Below are positions 1 to 6,348 of a stretch of 12,892 bases of DNA, piece after piece. The notes beneath the pieces are model-generated. The model made no database searches and was not told where the DNA came from. It was given only the letters and a program-made list of their open reading frames with translations. Numbering within the stretch: position 1 is the first letter of the stretch; every line of letters begins with the position of its first letter. Made by a program: the position numbers and the translations under genes. This stretch comes from Dehalococcoidia bacterium (lineage in GTDB: Bacteria; Chloroflexota; Dehalococcoidia; Dehalococcoidales; CSSed11-197): contig PUOQ01000001.1 of the NCBI GenBank assembly GCA_003552785.1, positions 1 through 12,892 of the forward strand, read 5' to 3'.

Positions 1-118
1 CATCGGCGTAACAACGAATCACCCAAGAGATAAACTAGCCAAAGCTGATATCGTTGTAGATTCGGTAAAAGATATTTGCATTAACGATATATTAGTTTTG
101 CTTGATAAGCATTGTTAA
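1..118 (+). CDS. HAD-superfamily hydrolase, C-terminal fragment (5' end outside the window)
   Basis: Reading from base 2, 38 codons are open to a TAA at 116-118. The peptide begins IGVTTNHPRDKLAKAD and continues with IVVDSVKDI. A Gly-Val-x-Thr turn followed by a Leu-x-x-Ala-Asp-(I/V)-V-(V/D) strand is the usual end of a HAD phosphatase of the beta-phosphoglucomutase/phosphoglycolate phosphatase type, where it forms the last beta-alpha unit after the catalytic Asp pair. The catalytic motifs lie upstream of the window, so the substrate cannot be named. No good terminator follows the stop codon. Family assignment is from motif resemblance only. Confidence 0.6.
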   Translation, partial: IGVTTNHPRDKLAKADIVVDSVKDICINDILVLLDKHC

Positions 119-594
119 AGCAAATTAAGAACTAACAATAAAAAGCTTCTTATATCAATTTATTTGTTGTATCTGCACTGCCTGCCCTTCCACAAATGCA
201 CCCAATAATGGTCTTACATTTTTCAAAAAGAAATGGGCCAACCTCTTCAAGAAGGAAGGTGGGCTACAGAAAAAACCAATTAACAAATGAATTTCCCAAA
301 TACTGCTCCTTCAGAAAACAAGTTTCGCTTAGTGCATCAAAAGCCGACACGTTCAAACCAATTTAATTGATTTGCTTAATATCATCTTGAATTCATGTCC
401 AACGTTTACCTATAACCCTTCCTTGAAATACCGGGATAGATTGCCGGTTTTTCACCGACATCGCCCATACTTGCGATCACATTTTGACTGATTTAAAATT
501 TGTGATAATATTAATAAGTAATATTTATGCTTATAATGCTGTCATAGATGAAATACTAAGCAGGAATTATTAACATTGTTAGGTGTAAACAGGA
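119..594. other. Non-coding stretch upstream of the yedE-like gene
   Basis: No credible gene is visible on either strand. The stretch is AT-rich. It holds an imperfect hairpin at 237-264 (GCC/GGC, ACCT/AGGT and CTTC/GAAG arms with a small bulge). It also holds a weak 5-bp stem at 430-448 (ACCGG/CCGGT) followed by TTTT, which could be a poor plus-strand terminator for the gene ending at 118, although it lies about 310 bases downstream. The promoter candidate at 484-511 is listed separately. Confidence 0.5.
484..511 (+). promoter_or_regulatory. Candidate sigma-70-type promoter for the yedE-rhodanese operon
   Basis: TTGACT at 484-489 and TAATAT at 506-511 are separated by 16 bases, about 85 bases upstream of the ATG at 595. 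A perfect TATAAT also occurs at 532-537 but has no recognisable -35 box at the right distance. Either could be the -10 element. The surroundings are AT-rich, so chance matches are likely. Confidence 0.35.
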
Positions 595-1809
595 ATGTCA
601 GCTAAAATAATAAGGCAGAACTGGCATTTGCTTGCCGTTGCTTTAGTCGTTTTTTCTTTAATTCTATCCTTCATTTTGGTCAACCAGTCAACTCCCCGAC
701 TGGCTCTTTTCCTGATATTTGGTGCTGCTTTCGGCTTTATATTGGGACGGAGCCGTTTTTGCTTCGTTTCCGGTTTTGCCAACTTTTTTCTATTCCGGGA
801 TGGCAGTATTTTGAAAGCAGTTGTTGTTGGAATGGCTGTTGCTACCATTGGTTTTACGTTTGTAATGTATAACTGGGTTGCAGACCCATCTTCAGGATCT
901 ATACCCCCCGGAGCTCATGCCGGACCTGTGGGGTGGCATCTGGCCCTCGCCGGGCTTGTTTTTGGTTTTGGCATGATGATAACGGGAGCCTGTATTACAG
1001 GTTCTCTCTTCAGGACTGCTGGTGGTTTTGTCTATGCCCTTGTTGCAATTTTTGGAATAATAGTTGGAATGGGTATTTTTCTACACACCCGTTTCTTGTG
1101 GGATGCAACTATTGCCAATTCTCCCCAGGTATGGCTCCCGAATCATATCGGCTGGCCTGCTTCAGTAATACTGATGCTGGGCTTGCTAGGAGCTATCTAC
1201 TTTATCATAACGGTTCTACAGCCCCGAGAGGTCAAAGAGCAAGCTCTTGAAAGTACAAATTCAGGCGATAAATCCGTCAAAGGACTGCCGGAAAAATTAA
1301 AATCCATCAATAATAGAGTATTTGTTAAACACTGGCCAATCATCGCCGGGGGCATTCTTCTGGGTCTTTTAAACGTTCTTTTGTACTGGCAACTGGACCG
1401 GCCCTGGGGAGTATCGGGTGAATTCCAGCGCTGGGGGCACCTGTTTTTTGATTTTATAAGGCTTACACCCCCCGAGGTAGCTGCTGTTCCAGGCACCTGA
1501 GTCAGTCCGATTGTGCCGGGTCAATTGACCTGGGGGTTGATGTTAAACATCGGTATTTTACTAGGTGCTCTAATTGGTTTTCTTGCCAGCCGTGAATTCC
1601 GAATAACTTTCCCCCGCCACCGGCGGCAATATTTCCAGGTTATAGCTGGCAGTGTCTTAATGGGATATGCAGCTGCACTTGCATCTGGTTGCACTATAGG
1701 CGCCATGTTTTCAGCCATTCCTTCATTGGGATTAAACGGAATTGTTTTTGGAGTGACTCTAACAATGGGCGCTTTTCTGGGGGTTAAAACTGTTAGCAAA
1801 CTGGGATGA
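595..1809 (+). CDS. YeeE/YedE-family membrane transporter with an in-frame UGA at codon 302 (possible selenoprotein)
   Basis: The frame opened by ATG 595 meets TGA at 1498-1500 and continues in the same frame to TGA 1807-1809. Read through, it gives 404 aa. Both halves are one protein family. The first half has GRSRFCFVSGF (Cys56) and FGFGMMITGACITGSLFRT (Cys133). The second half has ASGCTIGAMFS (Cys366) and the typical LNIGILLGALIGFLAS helix. YeeE/YedE proteins are inner-membrane channels; the characterised member TsuA imports thiosulfate through conserved cysteines, and a YedE branch is associated with selenium metabolism. About ten hydrophobic segments are visible (for example 11-30, 34-51, 73-92, 114-132, 145-162, 187-207, 248-265, then three after codon 302). 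The UGA falls in a loop (VPGT-UGA-VSPIVPGQ), not at the three core cysteines. The downstream piece has only a GTG (1513) without a ribosome binding site. selC and Sec-containing selD lie next door. Either Sec insertion or a nonsense mutation is possible; I favour Sec. Confidence 0.72.
1498..1500 (+). other. In-frame TGA, candidate selenocysteine codon (residue 302)
   Basis: This TGA interrupts an otherwise continuous YedE-like frame with no shift of phase. It is the only internal stop in the 405-codon frame, and both flanks retain family motifs, which argues against a long-decayed pseudogene. The host demonstrably has a UGA-decoding tRNA-Sec (3598-3692) and uses UGA in selD (3503-3505). Confidence 0.6.
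1516..1541 (+). promoter_or_regulatory. Candidate SECIS-like hairpin(s) after the yedE UGA
   Basis: Two mutually exclusive stems can form. Stem A pairs 1524-1530 with 1535-1541 (seven pairs, two of them G-U) and leaves loop UGGG (1531-1534), 30 nt after the UGA. A G in the first two loop positions and this distance fit known bacterial SECIS rules. Stem B pairs 1516-1522 with 1527-1533 around an AAUU loop; it looks at least as stable but lacks the loop G. Which one forms in RNA cannot be decided by eye. Confidence 0.4.
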
Positions 1810-1861
1810 TTATAATTGTTTTTTATGTAAATAAATGTTTCTACTATAAAAGGAGGTCTTT

Positions 1862-2302
1862 ATGAAACGTTTAGTATATCTATTTCTGGCACTGGCTATG
1901 ACATCCTCCCTATTATTGGCCTGTAATAATGGCGATAATGGGGGCCCGGGAAACGATGTTGAAGTAGGTCAAAAAGTTGAGGTTGAAGGCGGTGCCTACT
2001 GGGAAGCTTCGCCATCAGAAATTTATTCGATACTTGACGGTAACATTTTTGTCTTCCAGTACGATATCATGAACCTCGGCAATATACCCAATACTGATGA
2101 ATTTATCCAGTACAAGACTCTTGAAGAGAATATGGATAAACTGCCGGCAGACAAAAATACCACCATCGTAATCTTCTGCGGCGTTGGAGAAAAAAGTGCC
2201 GAGGCAGCAGAATTTCTGGTTAAAGAAGGCTATACCCGTGTCCACAACCTGGATGGAGGATCAATTGCCTGGAGGGACGAAGGTTATCCGGTTATATCCT
2301 GA
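1862..2302 (+). CDS. Rhodanese-like domain lipoprotein
   Basis: 146 aa. The N-terminus is a lipoprotein signal: MKR, a hydrophobic run, then lipobox LLAC with Cys21, followed by a Gly/Asn/Asp-rich linker (22-35). This predicts a membrane-anchored protein on the outside of the cytoplasmic membrane. Residues about 45-146 form a single rhodanese domain. The active-site loop is IVIFCGVGEKSAEAAEFL with the persulfide-forming Cys106, and the C-terminal signature NLDGGSIAWRDEGYPV is clear. The usual DVR and GHIPGA motifs are degenerate (FQYDIMNLGNIPN). The start has a strong AAAAGGAGG (1848-1856) ribosome binding site. It begins 52 bases after the YedE-like gene and is probably co-transcribed. The pairing suggests extracytoplasmic handling of sulfane sulfur or selenium delivered to the transporter; that role is inference. 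Confidence 0.85.
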   Translation: MKRLVYLFLALAMTSSLLLACNNGDNGGPGNDVEVGQKVEVEGGAYWEASPSEIYSILDGNIFVFQYDIMNLGNIPNTDEFIQYKTLEENMDKLPADKNTTIVIFCGVGEKSAEAAEFLVKEGYTRVHNLDGGSIAWRDEGYPVIS

Positions 2303-2354
2303 ACCGGGATGAACCCTTGGCTCCGCGGATTAAAACTGGTGAGGGCAATTAGTT

Positions 2355-2379
2355 TACCCTGATTAACAATTTCAGGGTA
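2355..2379. terminator. Hairpin between the convergent rhodanese and selD genes, possible terminator
   Basis: TACCCTGA (2355-2362) pairs perfectly with TCAGGGTA (2372-2379), giving an 8-bp stem with a 9-nt AT-rich loop, 53 bases after the rhodanese stop codon. The 3' flank on the plus strand is T-rich but interrupted, not a clean U-run. Its placement between converging genes supports a terminator role for either strand. A smaller stem (GGAAC/GTTCC, 2463-2479) lies closer to the end of selD. Confidence 0.45.
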
Positions 2380-2503
2380 TGGGTTCTTATTTATTATCCG
2401 TAGCACTGCTTGAATAGCAGCGATGCCACTGGGGCACACATTTACTCAAAGAAGCTAAATTTGGAACTTACCGGGTTCCCTGGTTAAGATTTCTATATTA
2501 CCA

Positions 2504-3553
2504 TTACTTGAGATATATGTGCCCCTTGTGTCCCTCTATCACACTGCCGATTATGGCTGCTTCCGGGTTGCCGGCAGCACGAATTCGCTTGAGCATTTCT
2601 TCTGACCTGTCCTTTGGCACCGAAATTAGAAGGCCTCCGGAGGTCTGGGGGTCGTTCAGGACGCTCATCCAGTCTTCATTGTTCTTCAGGTCGCCTTCCA
2701 GCTTGCATGCATAATAACTTACGTTATCATGCAGCTTGCCGGGCACAATGCCCATGCGGGAAAATTCGACCACCCGGTCAAGAACCGGGACTGCTTCTAC
2801 ATCAAGCTCTATGGCCACTTCGCTGCCGCTTGCCATCTCCCAGGCATGGCCGATGAGCCCGAATCCGGTTATGTCGGTGCAGGCGCTGGCTCCCATGTCA
2901 ATCATTACTTCAGCAGCTGCCTTGTTTAGCCGGGTCATACAAGCTATGGACTTTGTTTTTAGATTTTGGTCAATCATATCGGCCTTCATGGCGGTATTCA
3001 GTATTCCGCTGCCAATGGGTTTTGTAAGAATGAGCCTGTCTCCCAGCCGGGCATTTCTGTTGGTGATGACCTTGTCGGGGTGGACTACCCCGGTTACAGA
3101 GAGGCCGAATTTGAGCTCATTGTCCCTTACACTGTGACCACCTACCATGGCTACGCCGGCTTCATTAACCTTATCAAGGGCGCCTTCCATGATCTTTCTG
3201 AGTTCTTTAATATCCAGCTTGTCTGACGGGAAGCATACCACGCTCATTGCCGTTACCGGCCTGCCTCCCATGGACCATACATCGGAAAGGGAGTTGGCTG
3301 CCGAAATTTGGCCGAAGTTGTATGAACTTCCATCACCAATGGCAGTTATGAAATCAACCGTCTGCACCAGTGCTATTTCGTCGGTAAGACGGTAAACGCC
3401 GGCGTCATCGTTGGTTTCGACCCCTACGATAACGTTGGGGTTTTGCTTGAATTCCAGCCCGCTTAATGCCTTCTCTAAGTCCCCCGGACTTATCTTGGCT
3501 GCTCAGCCGGAGTACTCAGACATGTTCATCAGGTTTACCTGATCCTGTGTCAT
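2504..3553 (-). CDS. selD: Selenide, water dikinase (selenophosphate synthetase), selenocysteine-containing
   Basis: SelD makes selenophosphate from selenide and ATP, the selenium donor for Sec-tRNA. Starting at ATG (3553-3551) the protein is 349 aa, the normal SelD length, provided the TGA at 3505-3503 is read as selenocysteine. That residue is position 17, equivalent to the catalytic Cys17 of E. coli SelD, in the context EYSG-U-AAKISPGDL; the partner Lys is K20. Downstream are TNDDAGVYRL, the NFGQISAANSLSDVWSMGGRP core and the DPQTSGGLL motif near the C-terminus. An AAAGGAG sequence lies 8 bases before ATG 3553 and settles the start. A conventional gene caller would begin at the internal ATG near 3367 (287 aa) and lose the catalytic site. 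It is immediately downstream of selC on the same strand, with 44 bases between them. Confidence 0.95.
3476..3492 (-). promoter_or_regulatory. Bacterial SECIS element of selD
   Basis: On the minus strand TAAGTCC (3492-3486) pairs perfectly with GGACTTA (3482-3476), leaving a GGG loop. The loop starts 17 nt after the UGA. Stem length, spacing and guanines in the apical loop all match the SelB-binding hairpins of bacterial selenoprotein mRNAs. The hairpin lies within the coding sequence. Confidence 0.85.
3503..3505 (-). other. UGA selenocysteine codon of selD (Sec17)
   Basis: TGA on the minus strand at the position of the catalytic Cys of SelD. Sec at this site is well established in SelD from Sec-using organisms. 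The frame is uninterrupted on both sides and a SECIS hairpin follows immediately. Confidence 0.93.
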
Positions 3554-3597
3554 CTCTGCATCTCCTTTCTATTACAGCCCTGCTTCGGGCCTGGGGT

Positions 3598-3692
3598 TGG
3601 CGGAGGGGGAGGGAATCGAACCCCCCGCGGCAACTTGAGTTACCGCCAACGGATTTGAAGTCCGCGAGACCCACCAGGGCCTATCCGCCTCC
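3598..3692 (-). tRNA. selC: tRNA-Sec, anticodon UCA
   Basis: The 95-nt gene decodes UGA as selenocysteine. On the minus strand the 5' end is GGAGGCGG and the 3' end is encoded ...CCTCC-G-CCA. The D arm is a 6-bp stem AGGCCC/GGGTCT closed by only TGGT, the unusually long D stem expected of tRNA-Sec. The anticodon arm is GCGGA-CTTCAAA-TCCGT with UCA. A long variable arm (GCGGTAAC/GTTGCCGC, loop TCAA) precedes GGGGG-TTCGATT-CCCTC, the T arm. The total length equals the E. coli selC gene. Oddities: a C-C mismatch at position 6 of the acceptor stem, and only 12 nt (not 13) between the T loop and the discriminator G on the 3' side. It lies between a YkgJ-family gene and selD, with its own likely promoter. 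Confidence 0.95.
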
Positions 3693-3698
3693 AAGCCC

Positions 3699-3727
3699 AT
3701 TATAGCATATCATAATATGCTATTTAA
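3699..3727 (-). promoter_or_regulatory. selC promoter overlapped by a perfect palindrome
   Basis: On the minus strand a consensus TATAAT (3704-3699) sits 6 bases before the tRNA 5' end. A weak -35 TTAAAT (3727-3722) lies 17 bases upstream. A perfect inverted repeat, 9 bp per arm with a 4-base centre (3702-3723, arms ATAGCATAT/ATATGCTAT), fills the whole spacer and runs into the -10 box. It starts at the stop codon of the preceding gene. It could be an operator or a hairpin ending the upstream transcript; there is no U-run after it. Confidence 0.55.
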
Positions 3728-4175
3728 GGTTTATTGTATTGGACTTTTTATTAAATTCGTTAAAGCTTTTCAGGGCCTCGCTCTTGCCCTTTATGGTGCC
3801 GCCTTCTCCGGCTTCCAGTTTCCAAGCCCGCTTTAGGCCGTCCCTGCATTCTTTTTTAAAAAGCCCCGGTTGCCATTCAACACATGCTGAAGGCTTGAAG
3901 TTATGTATGAAACAGGTTGCTGCCTTTTCTCCGGGTGAACGCTTCAGGAAAACGCAACCGTGCTCGTTGTGGCGCACTAGGAAGCTTGAACTTCCGGGCC
4001 ATCTTTTATCAAGGTACCGTTCATGAAATTCTTCCCACTCGAGGCCAAGTGTATCACATATACTCACTGCTTCCAAAAGGCTCAGCCTCACATTATAGCG
4101 CTGGCAGCATTCCCCGCAAAGGAAGCAGGTGCCTGTATAGTGCTGTTCTATGTTATTTGAGTCGATGTCTTTCAA
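3720..4175 (-). CDS. YkgJ-family cysteine-cluster protein
   Basis: 151 aa, soluble, no signal peptide. Cysteines occur as CFLCGECC (Cys17, 20, 23, 24) near the N-terminus, then Cys74 (HGCVFL), Cys88 (TCFIH), Cys98 (PSACVEW) and Cys110 (KKEC). This is the pattern of the YkgJ/UPF0153 putative zinc- or iron-binding family, which often has an Fe-S-like CxxCxxCC signature; the biochemical role is unknown. The C-terminal tail is Lys/Asn-rich and poorly conserved in appearance. It lies 14 bases after nadD and likely shares its transcript. The TAG stop falls inside the palindrome at the selC promoter. No link to selenium is known to me. Confidence 0.8.
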   Translation of the reverse strand: MKDIDSNNIEQHYTGTCFLCGECCQRYNVRLSLLEAVSICDTLGLEWEEFHERYLDKRWPGSSSFLVRHNEHGCVFLKRSPGEKAATCFIHNFKPSACVEWQPGLFKKECRDGLKRAWKLEAGEGGTIKGKSEALKSFNEFNKKSNTINLK

Positions 4176-4189
4176 TGTTTTGAGTCCGT

Positions 4190-4810
4190 TTAACGATAAA
4201 GCCCTTTCATTCTAATGTATTCGGCTACATTTTCAGTCACTAAACCTGATATTTGCTGGTCTTTTATGATTCTTTCACGTATCTCTGATGCACTTATATC
4301 AATCAAAGGGACATCAAGAAGTACGGTCCTTTTCGATATCCCGGGTACGTCCTTCTCCAGCTGCTCCATAACCGGCTTTTCTGCACCCGGTCGGGGTACC
4401 GCTGCCAGAAAACAGTTTTTTATTATCTCTCCGGGTTTATGCCAGTATTTAAACTTTAGCAGATTGTCCCAGCCCAGGATAAAGTACAGCTCGTCTCCGG
4501 GCATTGCTTTACTCTGCAACTCTTTTATTGTTTCAGCTGTGTAGGTTGTCCCGGGGCGTTCCGCTTCCAGGGTTGATACAGTAAAGCCATCCTCGTCCTG
4601 AACGGCAAGGCTGACCATGTGAACTCTTTCTTTTACCGGGGTAATTTTTGAATCGCCTTTCATCCTGGGGTTGCCTGCAACCATAAATATCACTGTATCC
4701 AGGCCCAGTTCTTCCTTAACTACCCTGGCTATCTCTATATGGCCTTTATGTGGCGGGTCAAAGGTTCCGCCTAAAATTCCCAGTTTCAACCTGCTACCAC
4801 CTCCACTCAA
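4190..4810 (-). CDS. nadD: Nicotinate-nucleotide adenylyltransferase
   Basis: NadD joins nicotinate mononucleotide and ATP to give deamido-NAD, a late step of NAD synthesis. The 206-aa protein has the nucleotidyltransferase signature GILGGTFDPPHKGH (residues 11-24, with the GTFDPPHxGH core), TTYTAETIKEL (88-98), FILGWDNL (110-117) and ISASEIRERI (172-181, the ISxSxIR ATP-binding loop). Length is normal for the family. The start ATG overlaps the end of obgE by 17 bases, indicating translational coupling; obgE-nadD neighbours are common in bacteria. nadB and nadC, earlier steps of the same pathway, lie about 5 kb away on the other strand. Confidence 0.95.
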   Translation of the reverse strand: MSGGGSRLKLGILGGTFDPPHKGHIEIARVVKEELGLDTVIFMVAGNPRMKGDSKITPVKERVHMVSLAVQDEDGFTVSTLEAERPGTTYTAETIKELQSKAMPGDELYFILGWDNLLKFKYWHKPGEIIKNCFLAAVPRPGAEKPVMEQLEKDVPGISKRTVLLDVPLIDISASEIRERIIKDQQISGLVTENVAEYIRMKGLYR

Positions 4811-6059
4811 AATTTCCCAGTTTTATTATATCGCCCTGTTTTATATTCTGTTTTTTCAATTCTTTTAACCCGCCTCGCTTTTGTATCAGGTTCCAGAGCT
4901 GACGCCTGGCTTCAGGGTCATCAGCCAAAGAGCCGTCTGCTATGCGTTTTAAATGGGTATCGATTATTTCGTAGCCGGCTTCTGTTTTAATGGCTTTTAG
5001 CCCGGTTTCTTTTGGTTTTGGTTTAAACACCTTTTCTCCAGAAAGAGGTTCTTCTGGTTTTTCTTCGCTCTGCTCGATTAAATTCCTGGCAATGGTATCC
5101 ATCAGGCCTTCTACTCCTTCACCTGTCAATGCCGATATAAATTTTGGTTCATGTCCCTCCACTCCGAAATCCCTTACTATTTTACCGATATTTGATTTTA
5201 CTTCGGGTATGTCAATTTTATTTATCGCCAGAATCTGCTTTTTGTGAGTCAATGACTGATCATATAAAGCCAGTTCCCTGTTAACTGTGTTAAAGCTCTC
5301 CAGCGGGCTCTGGGAACTTCCATCTACGAGATGAACCAGTAACCTGGTGCGGATAATGTGCCTTAGAAACTCAAACCCGAGCCCTTTTCCGCCCGCTGCC
5401 CCTGATATCAAGCCGGGTATATCAGCCATGGCAAATAGCGTTTGTTCCTTTTCAACCATACCCAACACCGGCTCAAGAGTTGTGAACGGATAACTGGCAA
5501 TTTTCGGTTTTGCCCTTGAACACATTGAAAGTAATGAAGATTTACCTGCATTAGGCAAGCCTATAATACCTACATCTGCGAGTAATTTTAGTTCCAATAA
5601 CATATATTTTTCTTCTCCGGGGCTGCCGGTCGATGCCAGTTTTGGTGTCTGGTTGGTAGACGAGGCAAAGTGAACATTGCCAATGCCTCCTTTACCCCCT
5701 CTGGCCGCCGTTAATTCTTCTCCTTCCCGGTTCAGGTCAGCTAACAGATAATGATCATTCTCCCGGGTTATATCAGTTACTACAGTGCCGGGGGGAACTT
5801 CCAGCGTCAGTGTATTACCTGTTTTACCATGTTTTTTCCTTTTTTGACCATGGCCGCCGTTTTCTGCTGTAAATTCTTTATTATAGTAGTATTTCTTTAA
5901 ACTGGCTTCGTTTCTGGTTGCTTTTATAATAACATCCCCTCCTTTTCCTCCATCGCCACCATCCGGACCTCCAAAAGGAATAAATTTCTCCCTTCTGAAA
6001 CTTACTATGCCATTTCCTCCGTTACCAGATTTAATATGTATTATTGCTCTATCAAACAT
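4794..6059 (-). CDS. obgE: Obg/CgtA-family ribosome-associated GTPase
   Basis: 421 aa with all three Obg parts. The N-terminal glycine-rich Obg fold spans about 1-160 (SGNGGNGIVSFRREKF; GGPDGGDGGKGGDV). The G domain has P-loop GLPNAGKSS (167-175), switch I TT (193-194), G3 DIPG (213-216), G4 NKID (280-283) and G5 SAL. A C-terminal OCT domain follows (about 345-421, GYEIIDTHLKRIADGS...). Obg proteins bind the 50S ribosomal subunit, act in its assembly and respond to the GTP/ppGpp state. The ATG at 6059 is preceded by AGGGG about 12 bases upstream. It heads a minus-strand group (obgE, nadD, ykgJ-like) after a 289-base AT-rich gap behind dnaA. Confidence 0.97.
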   Translation of the reverse strand: MFDRAIIHIKSGNGGNGIVSFRREKFIPFGGPDGGDGGKGGDVIIKATRNEASLKKYYYNKEFTAENGGHGQKRKKHGKTGNTLTLEVPPGTVVTDITRENDHYLLADLNREGEELTAARGGKGGIGNVHFASSTNQTPKLASTGSPGEEKYMLLELKLLADVGIIGLPNAGKSSLLSMCSRAKPKIASYPFTTLEPVLGMVEKEQTLFAMADIPGLISGAAGGKGLGFEFLRHIIRTRLLVHLVDGSSQSPLESFNTVNRELALYDQSLTHKKQILAINKIDIPEVKSNIGKIVRDFGVEGHEPKFISALTGEGVEGLMDTIARNLIEQSEEKPEEPLSGEKVFKPKPKETGLKAIKTEAGYEIIDTHLKRIADGSLADDPEARRQLWNLIQKRGGLKELKKQNIKQGDIIKLGNFEWRW

Positions 6060-6348
6060 ATATTATTTACCCCTGTGTTTTTAGAAGGGTTTAGAAGTAT
6101 GATTTGTTTATTATCAGTAATAATAACATAGTAAAGAGCAGTTGATATAACATTACCAAAAATCAATATGTGGTTGAGAAAGAGTTATCAAAAAAGAAAA
6201 GAGACTATAAGAAATAAAGGTTAATTTTGCAAAAAAACAGGCATAAAGCGAATAAGTTGTGCAAAAATTTTTAAAGACAATCAGAAACTTATCGGAAAAG
6301 ATTAAAACAAGAAAAAGAGATTATTTATTATCAAACAGTTGTTGGAAA
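6060..6348. other. AT-rich gap between dnaA and obgE, possible origin-like or promoter region
   Basis: No gene is visible. The stretch is clearly more AT-rich than its neighbours. It contains four copies of TTATC on the plus strand (6111, 6185, 6289 and 6328) and, on the minus strand, TCAACCACA (6177-6169), matching the DnaA box TTATCCACA at 7 of 9 positions. It must also hold the obgE promoter, which I could not place with confidence. Proximity to dnaA makes an origin function possible but unproven. Confidence 0.3.

Noticed and set aside
1513..1809. Separate 98-aa gene starting at GTG 1513
   Set aside because: It is in the same frame as the preceding YedE-like piece, has no ribosome binding site, and carries only the C-terminal family motifs, so it is part of one gene across the TGA.
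2406..2420. CTGCT/AGCAG small hairpin as a terminator
   Set aside because: Only 5 bp and no T-run on either side; the 8-bp stem at 2355-2379 is better.
2504..3367. SelD starting at ATG 3367 (287 aa)
   Set aside because: It would lack the catalytic residue and ATP-binding N-terminus; the upstream frame with UGA17, a SECIS and a good ribosome binding site is convincing.
3466..3705. Plus-strand ORF across selC
   Set aside because: It covers the tRNA-Sec and the selD N-terminus on the opposite strand and has no family features; a shadow.
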